Of a stretch of 64,000 nt of DNA, positions 8,567 to 18,900 are shown piece by piece. Within the stretch, counting starts at the first letter, position 1. Each line of letters opens with the position of its first letter. The translations under genes were made by a program, and so were the position numbers. Source of the DNA: Mucilaginibacter agri (GTDB taxonomy: Bacteria; Bacteroidota; Bacteroidia; Sphingobacteriales; Sphingobacteriaceae). The notes below the pieces were generated by a model. The model ran no database searches, was not told the origin of the DNA, and saw only the letters and a program-made list of their open reading frames with translations. The DNA lies in contig NZ_WWEO01000044.1 of the NCBI RefSeq assembly GCF_009928685.1, forward strand, positions 434,001-498,000, given 5' to 3'.

Positions 8567-11365
8567 TTATTTATTGGCCAAAGGGGCACTTAATGTTTGC
8601 TTGTCTATATTCCAGCCTTCTATTAATATCGTTGGAATTGTTGAGCCTAATTTGGCTATCGGGGCACTTACTGTAACGGTAATGCTTTCATGCGGTGCCA
8701 GTGTAAAGTAATTGGCCGACCAATAGCTTGGCATCACTTCCTCGCTGTTCTTCATCAACTGTGGTCGAACAAAGAATGCGATTTGATTACTATTATTACT
8801 CAGTTGTACCGTCCATTTGTTTTCGCTTACACCTTTGGTACCTTTTAATACTTTGGCAGCAACCTGTGTGCGTTTCATTTTATTAAAAGCGGTAAAATCG
8901 TTATCTGGCGACATCCAGTATACATTGTGCGATACTACTTTGCCTGCTGCATTTTTTAAGTTCAATACAACAAAGCTTACGCCTTTAATTCCGGCGAGAG
9001 CCTCTTTTAGTTTAATTACCGATTGAGTTCCTTCATTAGCCAAACCCAAATTATCCAGGTGGAATGATTTCAGCAATTTGGTGTCGGTAGTGTAGATCGC
9101 GGCATCAGCACTTAATCTGCCGGTTGCATAATGCGTACGGTTAATTATGGCTACTGTAGAATCATTTTGATTAAACTGTATATGCAGTGGCTCAACCGCG
9201 TTTTGCATTGCGTAGTAGCCAGCGTTAGGTTCCAGATACCAATCGTAAATTTGCCATATGACGCTTGGAAAAGCGGCATTCAGTTTCCATAACATTACGC
9301 CACCCGTTTGAGTCAGTTTTGAACCTGCGGCCTCGAATATGCCTTGATAACCTACAGCATTCATCAGCTGCATCTTGTCAGAGAACTCCACAATATCTGT
9401 TGGCTGGCCATAACGCTTAGCCATTATTTTATAATACTCATCATACTTACCTGCACCTGTTGCTGCATCATGGTATCCCCAACTGTTGTTCAAAGGAAAC
9501 GGCAGGCTTTTATCCCAGGTTAGGTTAGTAATGATCTTTGGTAATGTAGTATATGGTGGCTGTGATGGGATACCAGTTTCATCCTTAAACACCCAGTCGT
9601 GTTGCAGGTCTGCCAATTTGTAATACTCCTTTGGATCCTTCCAATCATAAGGACCGCCGCTATAAACGCCCGCATCCATATTATCCGGCCACGATTTGTC
9701 CCAATCCTCTGGTAAATGTGCATGGCCCGATGAGCATGGTATAAATGGACGCGTACCATCCAACGCAATCACGTTGTTACGCATGGCATAGTAAAGTTCT
9801 TTACGGGCATGGCCTTCGTTACCGCCTGTCCAAACCAATAAGCTTGGATGGTTGCGTACACGTAATATCGTGCTAATAACATTCTTGATAAACACATTGC
9901 CTTCCAGCGGATAATCCGGCGAACCTTTAAACTCACCCTGCGTATCACCAGTGATCCAAAAGTCCGACCATACCATTTGGCCATATTTGTCGGCTGCATT
10001 CCAAAATGCATCGCCCGGCGTAACACCACCACCCCAGATACGTACCAGGTTAACGTTAGCATTACGGCACAGGTGCATTTCATAATCATAACGAGCCGAA
10101 TCGCGGTTAAGCATCATATCGGGCACCCAAGCCCCCCCATTAAGATGCACACGCTGACCATTTACATAAAATTCGCGGCGCACATATTTATTTACGGTAG
10201 TGGCTTTTGAGCTTACCGTACGGATACCAAATACAAATGAAGTATCGTCAGACATGCCCTTCTCATCTGCATATTGCAAACGAATGCGATACAGGTTGGG
10301 CTTACCGTAACCATTAGGCCACCACAAATGTGGCTGCCGAATCATTAACTGAGCTACCTTATCACCGTTTAGCGCTACATCAGCATTTGAATTAGCACCA
10401 ACTTTTACCGCTTGCGAAAACTGTACTGCACTACCGGTAAAGTTCTCGGGTTTTATGCTAACGGTTAATTTTCCACTTGCCGATGAAGTACTATGGTTAG
10501 CCAATTTAAGATTTAATGAAAGTTTGGCCACGCTAGTGTCAGGCAATTTAGGCAGGTCGGTGACCAATTTTGGCTGACTGATAGTTACGCCACCCGATGT
10601 GCGCAGAAACACCGGTTGCCAGATGCCCATATTACGGTCGCGCACTGGCGGGATCCAATCCCAACCGGCCGAACATAGCATAGTAACGTTTTTACCGATA
10701 TCGCCTGTTGGACCGCCATTTAAATAGAATGGCCCCATGGCTTCCAATTGTTCTTTATCGGGGAACCCAGGAGAATCCAAAGGATATATTTTAACGGCTA
10801 GTACGTTTACCCCACCCGCATTAACCTGTTTACTGATATCCAGGCTATATTCGGCAAACATGCCAGCCATTTGGGTGGAGTCGGCAATTTGCTTACCGTT
10901 AACCCAAACGGCAGCGCGGTAGTTAATACCTTTAAATATCAATTGAAATGTACGCCCCTTATCGCCCGCTGGAACTTTAAAAGAGGTACGATACCAATAT
11001 GGTTTTTTCCAGGGATTTTCGCCAGCTATATGGCTGTATTGCGCCAGGTTATATTGTTTGTTAAACTCGTCTGAAGCATCGGGAATCAACATATTATTAA
11101 GCCCCAGGTACGGATCGGGATAAACTTTGTTGGCTACCAAACCTGTCAATACAGTAGATGGTACCTTAACGGGCATCCAATATATCTTAGAACGATATTG
11201 CGGATCAGAGATCGCATTACCATCTTCACTAACTAATGAGGAAGACTGTAGTTGAAATTCTGATAGTTTAACTTGCTTAACAGGAGCGTTCTGCGCAAGC
11301 ATTGTGCAAGGCAGCAGGTATCCCATAATTATACTCCCCAGGGCAGAAAGAATCCGTTTCTTCAT
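8567..11365 (-). CDS. Glycoside hydrolase family 2, exo-glucosaminidase/beta-mannosidase-like, secreted
   Basis: Retaining glycosidase that removes terminal sugars from a beta-linked glycan. The 932 residues comprise a signal peptide to about residue 24, a galactose-binding-like sandwich (to about 260), a linker Ig domain, the TIM barrel (about 395-700) and C-terminal Ig-like domains. The acid/base Glu is E517 in GGNEGHA and the nucleophile is probably E596 in KDETGIPSQP. The N-terminal PSTVLTGLVANKVYPDP stretch resembles exo-beta-D-glucosaminidases and beta-mannosidases more than beta-galactosidases; the exact sugar cannot be read. It lies 82 nt after the last FG-GAP/cytochrome gene and has its own -7 box, so it can be made separately from the susCD transcript. 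A terminator follows. Confidence 0.9.
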   Translation of the reverse strand: MKKRILSALGSIIMGYLLPCTMLAQNAPVKQVKLSEFQLQSSSLVSEDGNAISDPQYRSKIYWMPVKVPSTVLTGLVANKVYPDPYLGLNNMLIPDASDEFNKQYNLAQYSHIAGENPWKKPYWYRTSFKVPAGDKGRTFQLIFKGINYRAAVWVNGKQIADSTQMAGMFAEYSLDISKQVNAGGVNVLAVKIYPLDSPGFPDKEQLEAMGPFYLNGGPTGDIGKNVTMLCSAGWDWIPPVRDRNMGIWQPVFLRTSGGVTISQPKLVTDLPKLPDTSVAKLSLNLKLANHSTSSASGKLTVSIKPENFTGSAVQFSQAVKVGANSNADVALNGDKVAQLMIRQPHLWWPNGYGKPNLYRIRLQYADEKGMSDDTSFVFGIRTVSSKATTVNKYVRREFYVNGQRVHLNGGAWVPDMMLNRDSARYDYEMHLCRNANVNLVRIWGGGVTPGDAFWNAADKYGQMVWSDFWITGDTQGEFKGSPDYPLEGNVFIKNVISTILRVRNHPSLLVWTGGNEGHARKELYYAMRNNVIALDGTRPFIPCSSGHAHLPEDWDKSWPDNMDAGVYSGGPYDWKDPKEYYKLADLQHDWVFKDETGIPSQPPYTTLPKIITNLTWDKSLPFPLNNSWGYHDAATGAGKYDEYYKIMAKRYGQPTDIVEFSDKMQLMNAVGYQGIFEAAGSKLTQTGGVMLWKLNAAFPSVIWQIYDWYLEPNAGYYAMQNAVEPLHIQFNQNDSTVAIINRTHYATGRLSADAAIYTTDTKLLKSFHLDNLGLANEGTQSVIKLKEALAGIKGVSFVVLNLKNAAGKVVSHNVYWMSPDNDFTAFNKMKRTQVAAKVLKGTKGVSENKWTVQLSNNSNQIAFFVRPQLMKNSEEVMPSYWSANYFTLAPHESITVTVSAPIAKLGSTIPTILIEGWNIDKQTLSAPLANK

Positions 11366-11383
11366 TGTGATCAGCTATTTAAG

Positions 11384-11391
11384 CAAAACTA
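11384..11391 (-). promoter_or_regulatory. -7 promoter box of the GH2 gene
   Basis: Minus strand reads TAGTTTTG, an exact TAnnTTTG match 18 nt before the ATG at 11365, inside the 82-nt gap behind the upstream gene. Confidence 0.5.
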
Positions 11392-11447
11392 CACAACAAG
11401 CGCAGTATGCTATTATATTGATTTACCTTTTTATGATATTAATTCCA

Positions 11448-12989
11448 CTACTTTTTAGCGTTATTTCTCAATATAATAAGCGGTTCGGACATATCCCATT
11501 TGGGGGCAAAGCCTTTTTGGTTCAACAGTCCTCTTTCGCCGATCGAAAAGTTACCTAGTATAATATCGGGGGTACCGTTGTGATCAACATCATTTACATC
11601 CATGCAAATCCAGCGGCCATAATTTTGTACGGGGATCTGATGCGCTATATAGGCGTTTGGTTTACTCTGCTCGAGATACGTAAAACCTTCTTCGGGATGA
11701 TATTTAAAATCGCTGAAAAAACCAATTGCTGCGATATCCAGGTCGCCGTCGCCATCAAAATCAGCAGCTATCGCTTTAGAACAACCATCCATGTGATAAA
11801 AATAGGTCTGCTTAAACTTCCAATTGCCTAAATTGGTGAAGATGTAAATACCATGATAAGGCTTTAATACTTTAGAGTAATCGCTGTTATCACCGCAGGT
11901 GTACAAGAGATCGAGCTTGCCATCATGATTAAAGTCAATCAATTGAAAGCTACTTGAGCCATAAATGGGCGGAAAACGCATTAATTGCTTCGCCTCAAAG
12001 CCACCTTTCTTGTTGTTTAAAAACATCCAGATGCCTTCGTCATTTTGCGCGAAAAGGCACATCACATCCATCCAGCCATCATTATTAAAATCTCCTTTTA
12101 CCAATTGCGTACCGCCAGGTAAGCCTAGCATTAAATGCTTTTCATATTTCTTGCCGGGTTGTTGCTGTACATAATAAAGGCCTCCCCTGTCGTGACCAAA
12201 GCCACACACCACATAATCGGTAAGGCCATCTTTGTTAAAATCAGCCGTAACTGTCTGTACCGGCCTGGGCAGGCTATCGGTTATCACCAACGGAGGCTGC
12301 GGCTTTGCCATGCTTAAATTTAGTTCCTGAATTTTACCTTTTGATACGTCAATAGGTATCATGTTACCAATGGTAGTAAACACTCCGATATTGCCCTCGG
12401 GCCGTTTGGCAAACTCTACTCCTGTAACCGGCGAATCGAAGGTGTAAATTATGGATGATTTACCATCCGGTGTCCATCTGTATAAGTTATTTGCAGCATC
12501 AGCGCTATAAAGCTGATGATCGTCCGGGCTGACAGCCACCATCGTAGTCATCGCGGGGATTTGCTTCTTCACTTTTTTAGGGCGCACAAGGCTAAACATC
12601 GACCAATCTTTCAACGGAGCAACCGCAGGCTTAGGAATCACTAACGAGTCTGGTGCATTTTTTACATACCATTTCACAATCTCTGCCCACTCGGAAGTAG
12701 TCAGGGCAGATTTCTCATCCGAAAAAATCTGCCCCATGTATTCTTTTAGCTTAAGGCGTTTGGCCATAGCCGGAAGTATGCCCTGTTCCCAGCTTTTTTT
12801 ATCAGCAAGCGCCGGTTCCGGCAACATGTGGCAGCTTACGCAATATTTTTTTGCCAGGGTATGCCCATCTAAAAGCTGGGCCTGGCTTTGTTCTTGATTA
12901 CCACAACTATTAAAAGTTATAGCACCAACAACAGACAATCCTGCAACGACACTTAACTTTACGATTGCCGACTTAGAAATTTTGAACAT
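11448..12989 (-). CDS. FG-GAP/VCBS-repeat lipoprotein with one c-type heme site (second copy)
   Basis: Predicted surface or periplasmic lipoprotein of 513 residues with lipobox FNSC (Cys 29). A cytochrome-c-like segment follows at once: heme motif CVSCH at residues 50-54 and a likely axial Met at 75 in LPAMAKRL. The rest is a beta-propeller of FG-GAP/VCBS repeats with calcium-loop signatures such as DFNKDGLTD, DFNNDGWMD, DFNHDGKLD, DFDGDGDLD and a variant DVDHNGTPD. It is a clear tandem paralogue of the neighbour at 13005, sharing domain order and many repeat sequences, and starts 15 nt after it. The function is unknown; the heme suggests electron transfer or oxidation next to the haloperoxidase-fold protein of the same operon. 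Confidence 0.85.
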   Translation of the reverse strand: MFKISKSAIVKLSVVAGLSVVGAITFNSCGNQEQSQAQLLDGHTLAKKYCVSCHMLPEPALADKKSWEQGILPAMAKRLKLKEYMGQIFSDEKSALTTSEWAEIVKWYVKNAPDSLVIPKPAVAPLKDWSMFSLVRPKKVKKQIPAMTTMVAVSPDDHQLYSADAANNLYRWTPDGKSSIIYTFDSPVTGVEFAKRPEGNIGVFTTIGNMIPIDVSKGKIQELNLSMAKPQPPLVITDSLPRPVQTVTADFNKDGLTDYVVCGFGHDRGGLYYVQQQPGKKYEKHLMLGLPGGTQLVKGDFNNDGWMDVMCLFAQNDEGIWMFLNNKKGGFEAKQLMRFPPIYGSSSFQLIDFNHDGKLDLLYTCGDNSDYSKVLKPYHGIYIFTNLGNWKFKQTYFYHMDGCSKAIAADFDGDGDLDIAAIGFFSDFKYHPEEGFTYLEQSKPNAYIAHQIPVQNYGRWICMDVNDVDHNGTPDIILGNFSIGERGLLNQKGFAPKWDMSEPLIILRNNAKK

Positions 12990-13004
12990 ATAGTAGTCCG
13001 GATG

Positions 13005-14552
13005 TTATTTTTTAATTTGATTTTCCAGGACAATTAACGGAATGCGTTCATTATTGTTAGTATTTAGATTACCTTCTATAGTTAAACCCTTGGAATAATT
13101 ACCTAATATAATATCGGGTTTACCATCGGCATTGAAATCGCCCACATCCATACTCAACCAGCGGCCATATTTACTTACCGGTACGGCGTGCGGCTTAAAG
13201 TGCATTGCTTTATCCTGCTCAAAATACACAAAGCTTTCGGCCGGATCATTTTTTAAATCAGCAAAGAAAGCGCTGGTAGCAATATCCAGATCACCATCGC
13301 CATCAAAGTCGGCAGCAATAGCTTTTGTACAGCCATTAATGGGATAAAAATAACTTTCTTTAAAATTCCAGTCGCCAGTATTGGTGTAAATATATAAACC
13401 GTGATATGGTTTCAAGATACGTGAATCGCGATAGTTATAACCGGCGGTGTAGATCAGATCGGGCTTACCGTCATGATTAATATCCGTTAACTGGAAACTG
13501 GTTGAACCCATAACCGGCGGAAACTGCAGCAAAGTTTTTTCTGTGAAACCGCCTTTTTGATTGTTTAAAAACATAAACAGGCCTTCGTTACCCGTGCCAA
13601 ACAGCGCCATAATGTCGGGCCAACCGTCGTTATTAAAATCGCCAACCACCGTTTGTACTGCGCCTGATACTGCTTTAACCACATTACGGGTGTAAGTATG
13701 ATCGGCGTTTTGTTTCATCCATAATAAATACCCCTTGATATTTCCCTGTACTGCAATCACATAGTCAGTCAGACCATCTTTGTTAAAATCGCCCGATGAA
13801 GTTTGCAGGGGACGGGAAATATCCGATTCTATATCACTGATTGCAGGTTTACCGTTCAGGCCTATCTTAACCACACGCCCATTAGGATAATCCATTGGCT
13901 CTAATTGCCCTACACATGTTACTACACCCACGTATTTGCCATCAACACCTTTTTCAAAAGCCATATTTACAGCGGGTGATGGTAATTCTGCCATTACACT
14001 TGCCTTAAGATTCGCATCCCAGCTATAAAGTTTTCCGCTTAATACATCACCGCTATAAGCTTTATGTCCTACCGGATCAATTGCTACCATAGAGGTAAAA
14101 GACGTTTTTATATCAGCAATGGCTGTGGGCAGCTTTAAGGCAAAGCCTGCCCAGTCATTAATTAAACTATCTTCTCTTTTTTGGTTATCGAGCGTTACAG
14201 GAGCAGCTCTTTTGTAATAGGCCACCAGTGTTTCCCAGTCTTTCATGGAAATACCACTTGCGCTATCGCGCTTAAAATACCCATTGCCATATGACGATAT
14301 CCCAACATACTTAGCCATACTTGGCAAGCTGTGGTATTGCCACACATCATTACTTAAATAATTTGCCGGCACTAATTTATGGCAACTGGTACAGTATTTT
14401 TTTGCAAGTTTTTGTCCATCTGTTATTGTATCGCCTGTTAGCTGGGCTGAATTAGTTCCAGATTTGCAGCCATTGAACAATACACTTCCCGATGCCAACA
14501 ACACAAATGCCGACAAACCGAAGATGTACTTAGATGCAGTTGAAAGTTTCAT
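13005..14552 (-). CDS. FG-GAP/VCBS-repeat lipoprotein with one c-type heme site (first copy)
   Basis: A 515-residue lipoprotein with lipobox FNGC (Cys 29), heme-binding CTSCH at residues 54-58 and a probable axial Met at 79 in LPSMAKYVG. The remaining residues form FG-GAP/VCBS repeats with calcium-type loops DFNKDGLTD, DFNNDGWPD, DINHDGKPD, DFDGDGDLD and DFNADGKPD, consistent with a single beta-propeller. It begins 19 nt after the haloperoxidase-fold gene and is followed 15 nt later by its paralogue, so all are probably co-transcribed. FG-GAP propellers usually bind ligands or proteins; an attached c-type heme at the cell surface is uncommon. I cannot assign a substrate. Confidence 0.85.
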   Translation of the reverse strand: MKLSTASKYIFGLSAFVLLASGSVLFNGCKSGTNSAQLTGDTITDGQKLAKKYCTSCHKLVPANYLSNDVWQYHSLPSMAKYVGISSYGNGYFKRDSASGISMKDWETLVAYYKRAAPVTLDNQKREDSLINDWAGFALKLPTAIADIKTSFTSMVAIDPVGHKAYSGDVLSGKLYSWDANLKASVMAELPSPAVNMAFEKGVDGKYVGVVTCVGQLEPMDYPNGRVVKIGLNGKPAISDIESDISRPLQTSSGDFNKDGLTDYVIAVQGNIKGYLLWMKQNADHTYTRNVVKAVSGAVQTVVGDFNNDGWPDIMALFGTGNEGLFMFLNNQKGGFTEKTLLQFPPVMGSTSFQLTDINHDGKPDLIYTAGYNYRDSRILKPYHGLYIYTNTGDWNFKESYFYPINGCTKAIAADFDGDGDLDIATSAFFADLKNDPAESFVYFEQDKAMHFKPHAVPVSKYGRWLSMDVGDFNADGKPDIILGNYSKGLTIEGNLNTNNNERIPLIVLENQIKK

Positions 14553-14571
14553 TAAATTTATAGGGGTTAGT

Positions 14572-15903
14572 TTAATTAGTCAGTTTAAGTTTATTCCAGA
14601 TGTACTCGCCAACCTCGTGACCTTGTTTAGCGGCCACATTTACACTATTCAGATAGTGGATTCCTCCATAGTAACGGCTTATCGAGGTTTCGTCGGATGC
14701 TTTGAGGAAGGAATCGAAATGGCGCTGCATACCTATGTAATGTAAGTCGCTGGTATCCTGAAAGGCGAAATTATCGCCAAACATGTGCGTTAATACAACA
14801 GCCGAAGCTCCGCTGATATCGCTATGCCCGCTTGGATACTCAGGAAATGGAGGCGTTTGCAGCAGCGGCAACCAACTATGGTCAAGCAAATCGTTAATAA
14901 CCGTTACAGGGCGAATATAGTTGGTGGTGTATTTTTCCTGCCAGCAGCAAATAAAGGCATCGTATAACGCTATCGCTGTCAACGCATACGCCTGTGCCGT
15001 TTTAAGGGCACTAGCATGTGTTTTTTTACAAGCAATGGCCGTAATGCCTATCCAATGGCCTCCGGGTGTTATCTTTTTATTAGCATACATAATATGCCCA
15101 TTGTGTTGTATAACAAAGGGGTTATCGTCCCAATAGCGGGCAATCAGTTCTTCTTCTTTGGTAAGATGGGTGCACTTGTTATACAGATCTACATTTTGTT
15201 TATAGTATTCGCTGTTTTTATCTGCGCTGTAAGCGGGTGGTGACGGTACCGGGAATTGAGACGATGAATCTATTGCAAAGGTTTTCATTGTACCCCAGCA
15301 AAATTCGACGCCATCAAGATAATCCGGGGGTGTAGGGCGCCATTTGCCCGGTTCGCGGCTTCCTAAAAAACGAGGCTTTCCGCGTGTTTGCGGATAATTA
15401 TCAACCGCAGCGCGTTTCAATATCAACTTACCTATGGTATCGCCTAAAGCCACAGAACGAGCGTAGGTAGAGTCATCAAGATTGCTCTTAAACTTATCGT
15501 ATACCGTAGCTTCGTACTTCTTAAGCGAATCTACCGAAAAGATTACTTTGTGGGCCACTGTAAAAAATGCCGTTGTTGCCGCCAGCGTATAATTATATGC
15601 TTTCCCCTTTTGCGGTTCTGGTGGCTTACCAAAACCCTTTAGCTGGGTAATGATTGAGGCATACTTAGGGTCTGAATATCGCATGGCCTCATACGAAGCC
15701 AACGAAGCGTAACCATAAATCCGGCTTGCTACAGGCGGGGTAAAAACGTCGTATATAATTACCTGTGTTAGCTGGTCTTCGTTTTGGTGTAATATTTCGG
15801 CATCATCAATTTTAACTGGCTTTTTTTTGCCTGGCGAGCAGCTAACAACAAAACAAGCAGCCAAAACAATACAGATTGCTTTAAATAATTTCCGGTTAAA
15901 CAT
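14572..15903 (-). CDS. Vanadium-dependent haloperoxidase / PAP2-fold lipoprotein
   Basis: A 443-residue lipoprotein (lipobox VVSC, Cys 22) of the acid phosphatase/vanadium haloperoxidase fold. The full oxyanion-binding set is present in order: K324-x6-R331-P332, P357-S358-G359-H360, and S409-R410-x5-H416, matching the arrangement in vanadium chloroperoxidase (Lys, Arg, Ser-Gly-His, Arg, His). With vanadate such a site would oxidise halide with H2O2; without it the fold can act as a phosphatase, and sequence alone does not separate these. The gene starts 2 nt after the stop of the giant FG-GAP lipoprotein gene and lies 19 nt before the heme/FG-GAP gene, so it is embedded in the susCD-linked operon. 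Confidence 0.87.
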   Translation of the reverse strand: MFNRKLFKAICIVLAACFVVSCSPGKKKPVKIDDAEILHQNEDQLTQVIIYDVFTPPVASRIYGYASLASYEAMRYSDPKYASIITQLKGFGKPPEPQKGKAYNYTLAATTAFFTVAHKVIFSVDSLKKYEATVYDKFKSNLDDSTYARSVALGDTIGKLILKRAAVDNYPQTRGKPRFLGSREPGKWRPTPPDYLDGVEFCWGTMKTFAIDSSSQFPVPSPPAYSADKNSEYYKQNVDLYNKCTHLTKEEELIARYWDDNPFVIQHNGHIMYANKKITPGGHWIGITAIACKKTHASALKTAQAYALTAIALYDAFICCWQEKYTTNYIRPVTVINDLLDHSWLPLLQTPPFPEYPSGHSDISGASAVVLTHMFGDNFAFQDTSDLHYIGMQRHFDSFLKASDETSISRYYGGIHYLNSVNVAAKQGHEVGEYIWNKLKLTN

Positions 15904-15905
15904 GG

Positions 15906-18900
15906 CTATTGATTTAAGTTAATACTTCGGCTTTTACCCTGACTGTTAGTTACCTGCACAGCCAACATATTACTTTCAATATTAAAGAATCTGCCCGACT
16001 GCGACAAGAAAGAAGAGCCATTATAAAACTCAAATCTGGCCGATTTACCATTTTTATATTTTACCACTGCAAACATATCCAGCGGTTCTATCTTCACCGT
16101 TTTTACGGGGCGTTTTAGTTCAAACAATTTCATGGCACCCAATCTTTGTGTAGCTGCCAGCATATAACTGCCCATAGCTCCACGCAGTTTAACCAATGAC
16201 TTGCCATCGCCGGGAATATATATACCGCTTTGCATAATGCTTAAAGGTTGGAAGCCACCTTTGCCGTCGCCTTTTAGCATTAAGCCATTAAAGGCATCGT
16301 AACGGCCTGTAGTAACCTCGGTGCTGTAATCATTGCCGTTAATGGCTACATCAAGGTTTCCATCACCGTCAAAGTCGTCAACGGTTATACCGCATAGCTC
16401 GGACATCTGTGCCTGTATTGGCAATGGAATAGCCGTAAACTTACCACCACCATCATTTCTCAAATAGTACGATTGAAGATCATTTGCTTTAACTCTTACA
16501 GCTCCTTTACGCATTTCGGGAGTAAAAAACTCATCCATAGTGGCTGTTGCAAAACTCTTATAGTTCTGATAGCGAACACGTGTACTAATTACCTGTTTAA
16601 TAACATCGTCGCGGGTATTGGCCGGAAACTCTTTCATATCTCCATTCTTATCCTTGAGATATACAGACGCAAAGGCATCGTAGCTTCCATTATGGTCAAC
16701 ATCGTTAGCGGTCATATATACCGGATATTGGTCGCTGGCCTTGTAAAACGTATTAAGACCTGTGTTACCTACAATATAGTCGATATCGCCGTCGTGGTCG
16801 AAGTCGCCCGCTGCTATGGTATTCCACCAACCCAATTTTTCGCTCAAACCTGTTTCTGCGGTAACATTCTTAAATACTCCTTTATCATTTTTCAGGAAAG
16901 TAACCGGCATCCATTCCCCTGCCAGCACCAAATCCGGCCAACCATCATTGTCAATATCGCTAAAAGTGGCGTCGCAGACCAAGCCTATATTTTTAAGATC
17001 TTTAGCTACTGTTGAACTAACATCGGTAAACTTAACATGCCCATTTTTACTGTCGTTACGCAAAATAATACTCGATACCGGTTTAGGGTAATTCCATGGG
17101 TCAACACGGCCGGATATAAAAAGGTCAAGATCGCCGTCTCTATCGTAGTCAACAGCTCTGACACATAGCTTACTGGTGAAGTTAGCCGGCATGGCAGATT
17201 GCTCTTCTGTAAAGTTTCCTTTCCCATTATTCAGATAAAAACGGTCGCGGTAATTTGGAGAGCCGGGCTGATTTTCATAACCGCCACTGGCAATGTATAA
17301 ATCGAGATCGCCATCACCATCGGCGTCAAATAGCAACACACCTTCATCCTTCGAGTATTGCATCCCGGCATTTACAACAGGAACTAAATTCTTCTGGATA
17401 AATTTGCCGTTTGCTTGCTGCAATAAAATTTGTGCCGGATTTTTAGAATTTCCGCCAACTATCATATCGTCAAAACCATCACCATTTACATCGCCAACCG
17501 CTGTTGCGGGTGCATACTCCGATAATTTATGAGGCAGCAACTTTTGATAGTTAAAATCTACAAAATCTTCGTCTTTATGTTTATATGTTACATTTCTGGC
17601 ACTGGTTACCTCGGTAAACATAGCGTGCCGATCTATAGCCGGGCGAGTAAAGGAATACGGAAGATTTGCATTCGCGATATTTACCTTCAACACTTGATCT
17701 GCTTTAACATTGGTTAATACCTGTTTTTTGAGATTCGGCCAGCGTATCACCACCGAATCTAACTTATCAACCTTACCCAAACCAAAATGGGCAATATCGG
17801 TGGTAGTTGAAAGATAGCCACGGTATGGCGTATTCTCATAAACCTGTTGCTTGCCATGGTCATAATAGATGTTTGCCCAGGCTCCGATACCGTTAATATT
17901 TTGCTTATCCCCCTCGAATTTTACATGCAAATAATGATGATCCACTTTGGTCTCGTCCTTATCACGTAAGGTATTTTTATACAACAGGGCCTCATCATTA
18001 ATGTTATTAATGATCATATCCATGTCGCCATCTCCGTCCAAATCTGCATAAACAGCACCGTTTGAGAATGTTGGCACAGTTAATCCCCAATCTTTAGTAG
18101 CGTCGCTAAATTGGAGGTTCCCACCATTTTTAAACGCATAGTTCGGAATCTTCACTACCGGGATCTGATCCAACACTTGCTTTTTGGTTGCTATCTGAAA
18201 TGCCTGGTTTCGGAAATTGGTAAAATCATGATCCGTTACATCGCGGGGATAACCATTAGTAATCACAATATCCCGGTAACCATCATTGTCAAAGTCGGTT
18301 ATCAATGGACACCAGCTCCAGTCGGTTTGCGAAATGCCACTTAAAAAAGCTACCTCACTAAATACAGGTCTGCTCACAGAATCGCCCTCGCTCAAACCAT
18401 ATCCCTGGTTAAGCTGAAGTGTATTGCGGGGATACTGATATTGATAGCCATAATAATCAAAATTTTGATATACCTGATAAGCGTTCGGGCTCATGAACAT
18501 CTTCTTGCGGTAGTTATCCTCAGGGTTCATGTCCAGTTCGAAAACGTCTGGCAGGCCATCGTTATTAATGTCGGCCACGTCCTGCCCCATCGAGCTGGCG
18601 GCCGTGTGTTTAAAATACAATTTCGACTCGTCTGTAAAAGTACCGTCGTTGTTGTTGATATATAATATATTGTTGCTCAAAAAGTCATTGGTTACATAAA
18701 TGTCTTTCCAACCATCATTGTTAATGTCAGTTATACTGGTGGCGTGGCCATAACCTTCAATAGTTATACCTGCCTGTTTGGATACATCGGTAAATACCGG
18801 ATGTTTTAAAGCAACATTCCAATCGTTGCGGAATAATTTGCCTGTACTGGCTTTGCTGCCATCTTTTATAATAGGTTTAAATGTGGTAGTGTTGTCATTC

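Noticed and set aside
16473..17015. 180-codon plus-strand frame
   Set aside because: Also a shadow of the FG-GAP repeats; low-complexity Ile/Val-rich translation with no recognisable family.
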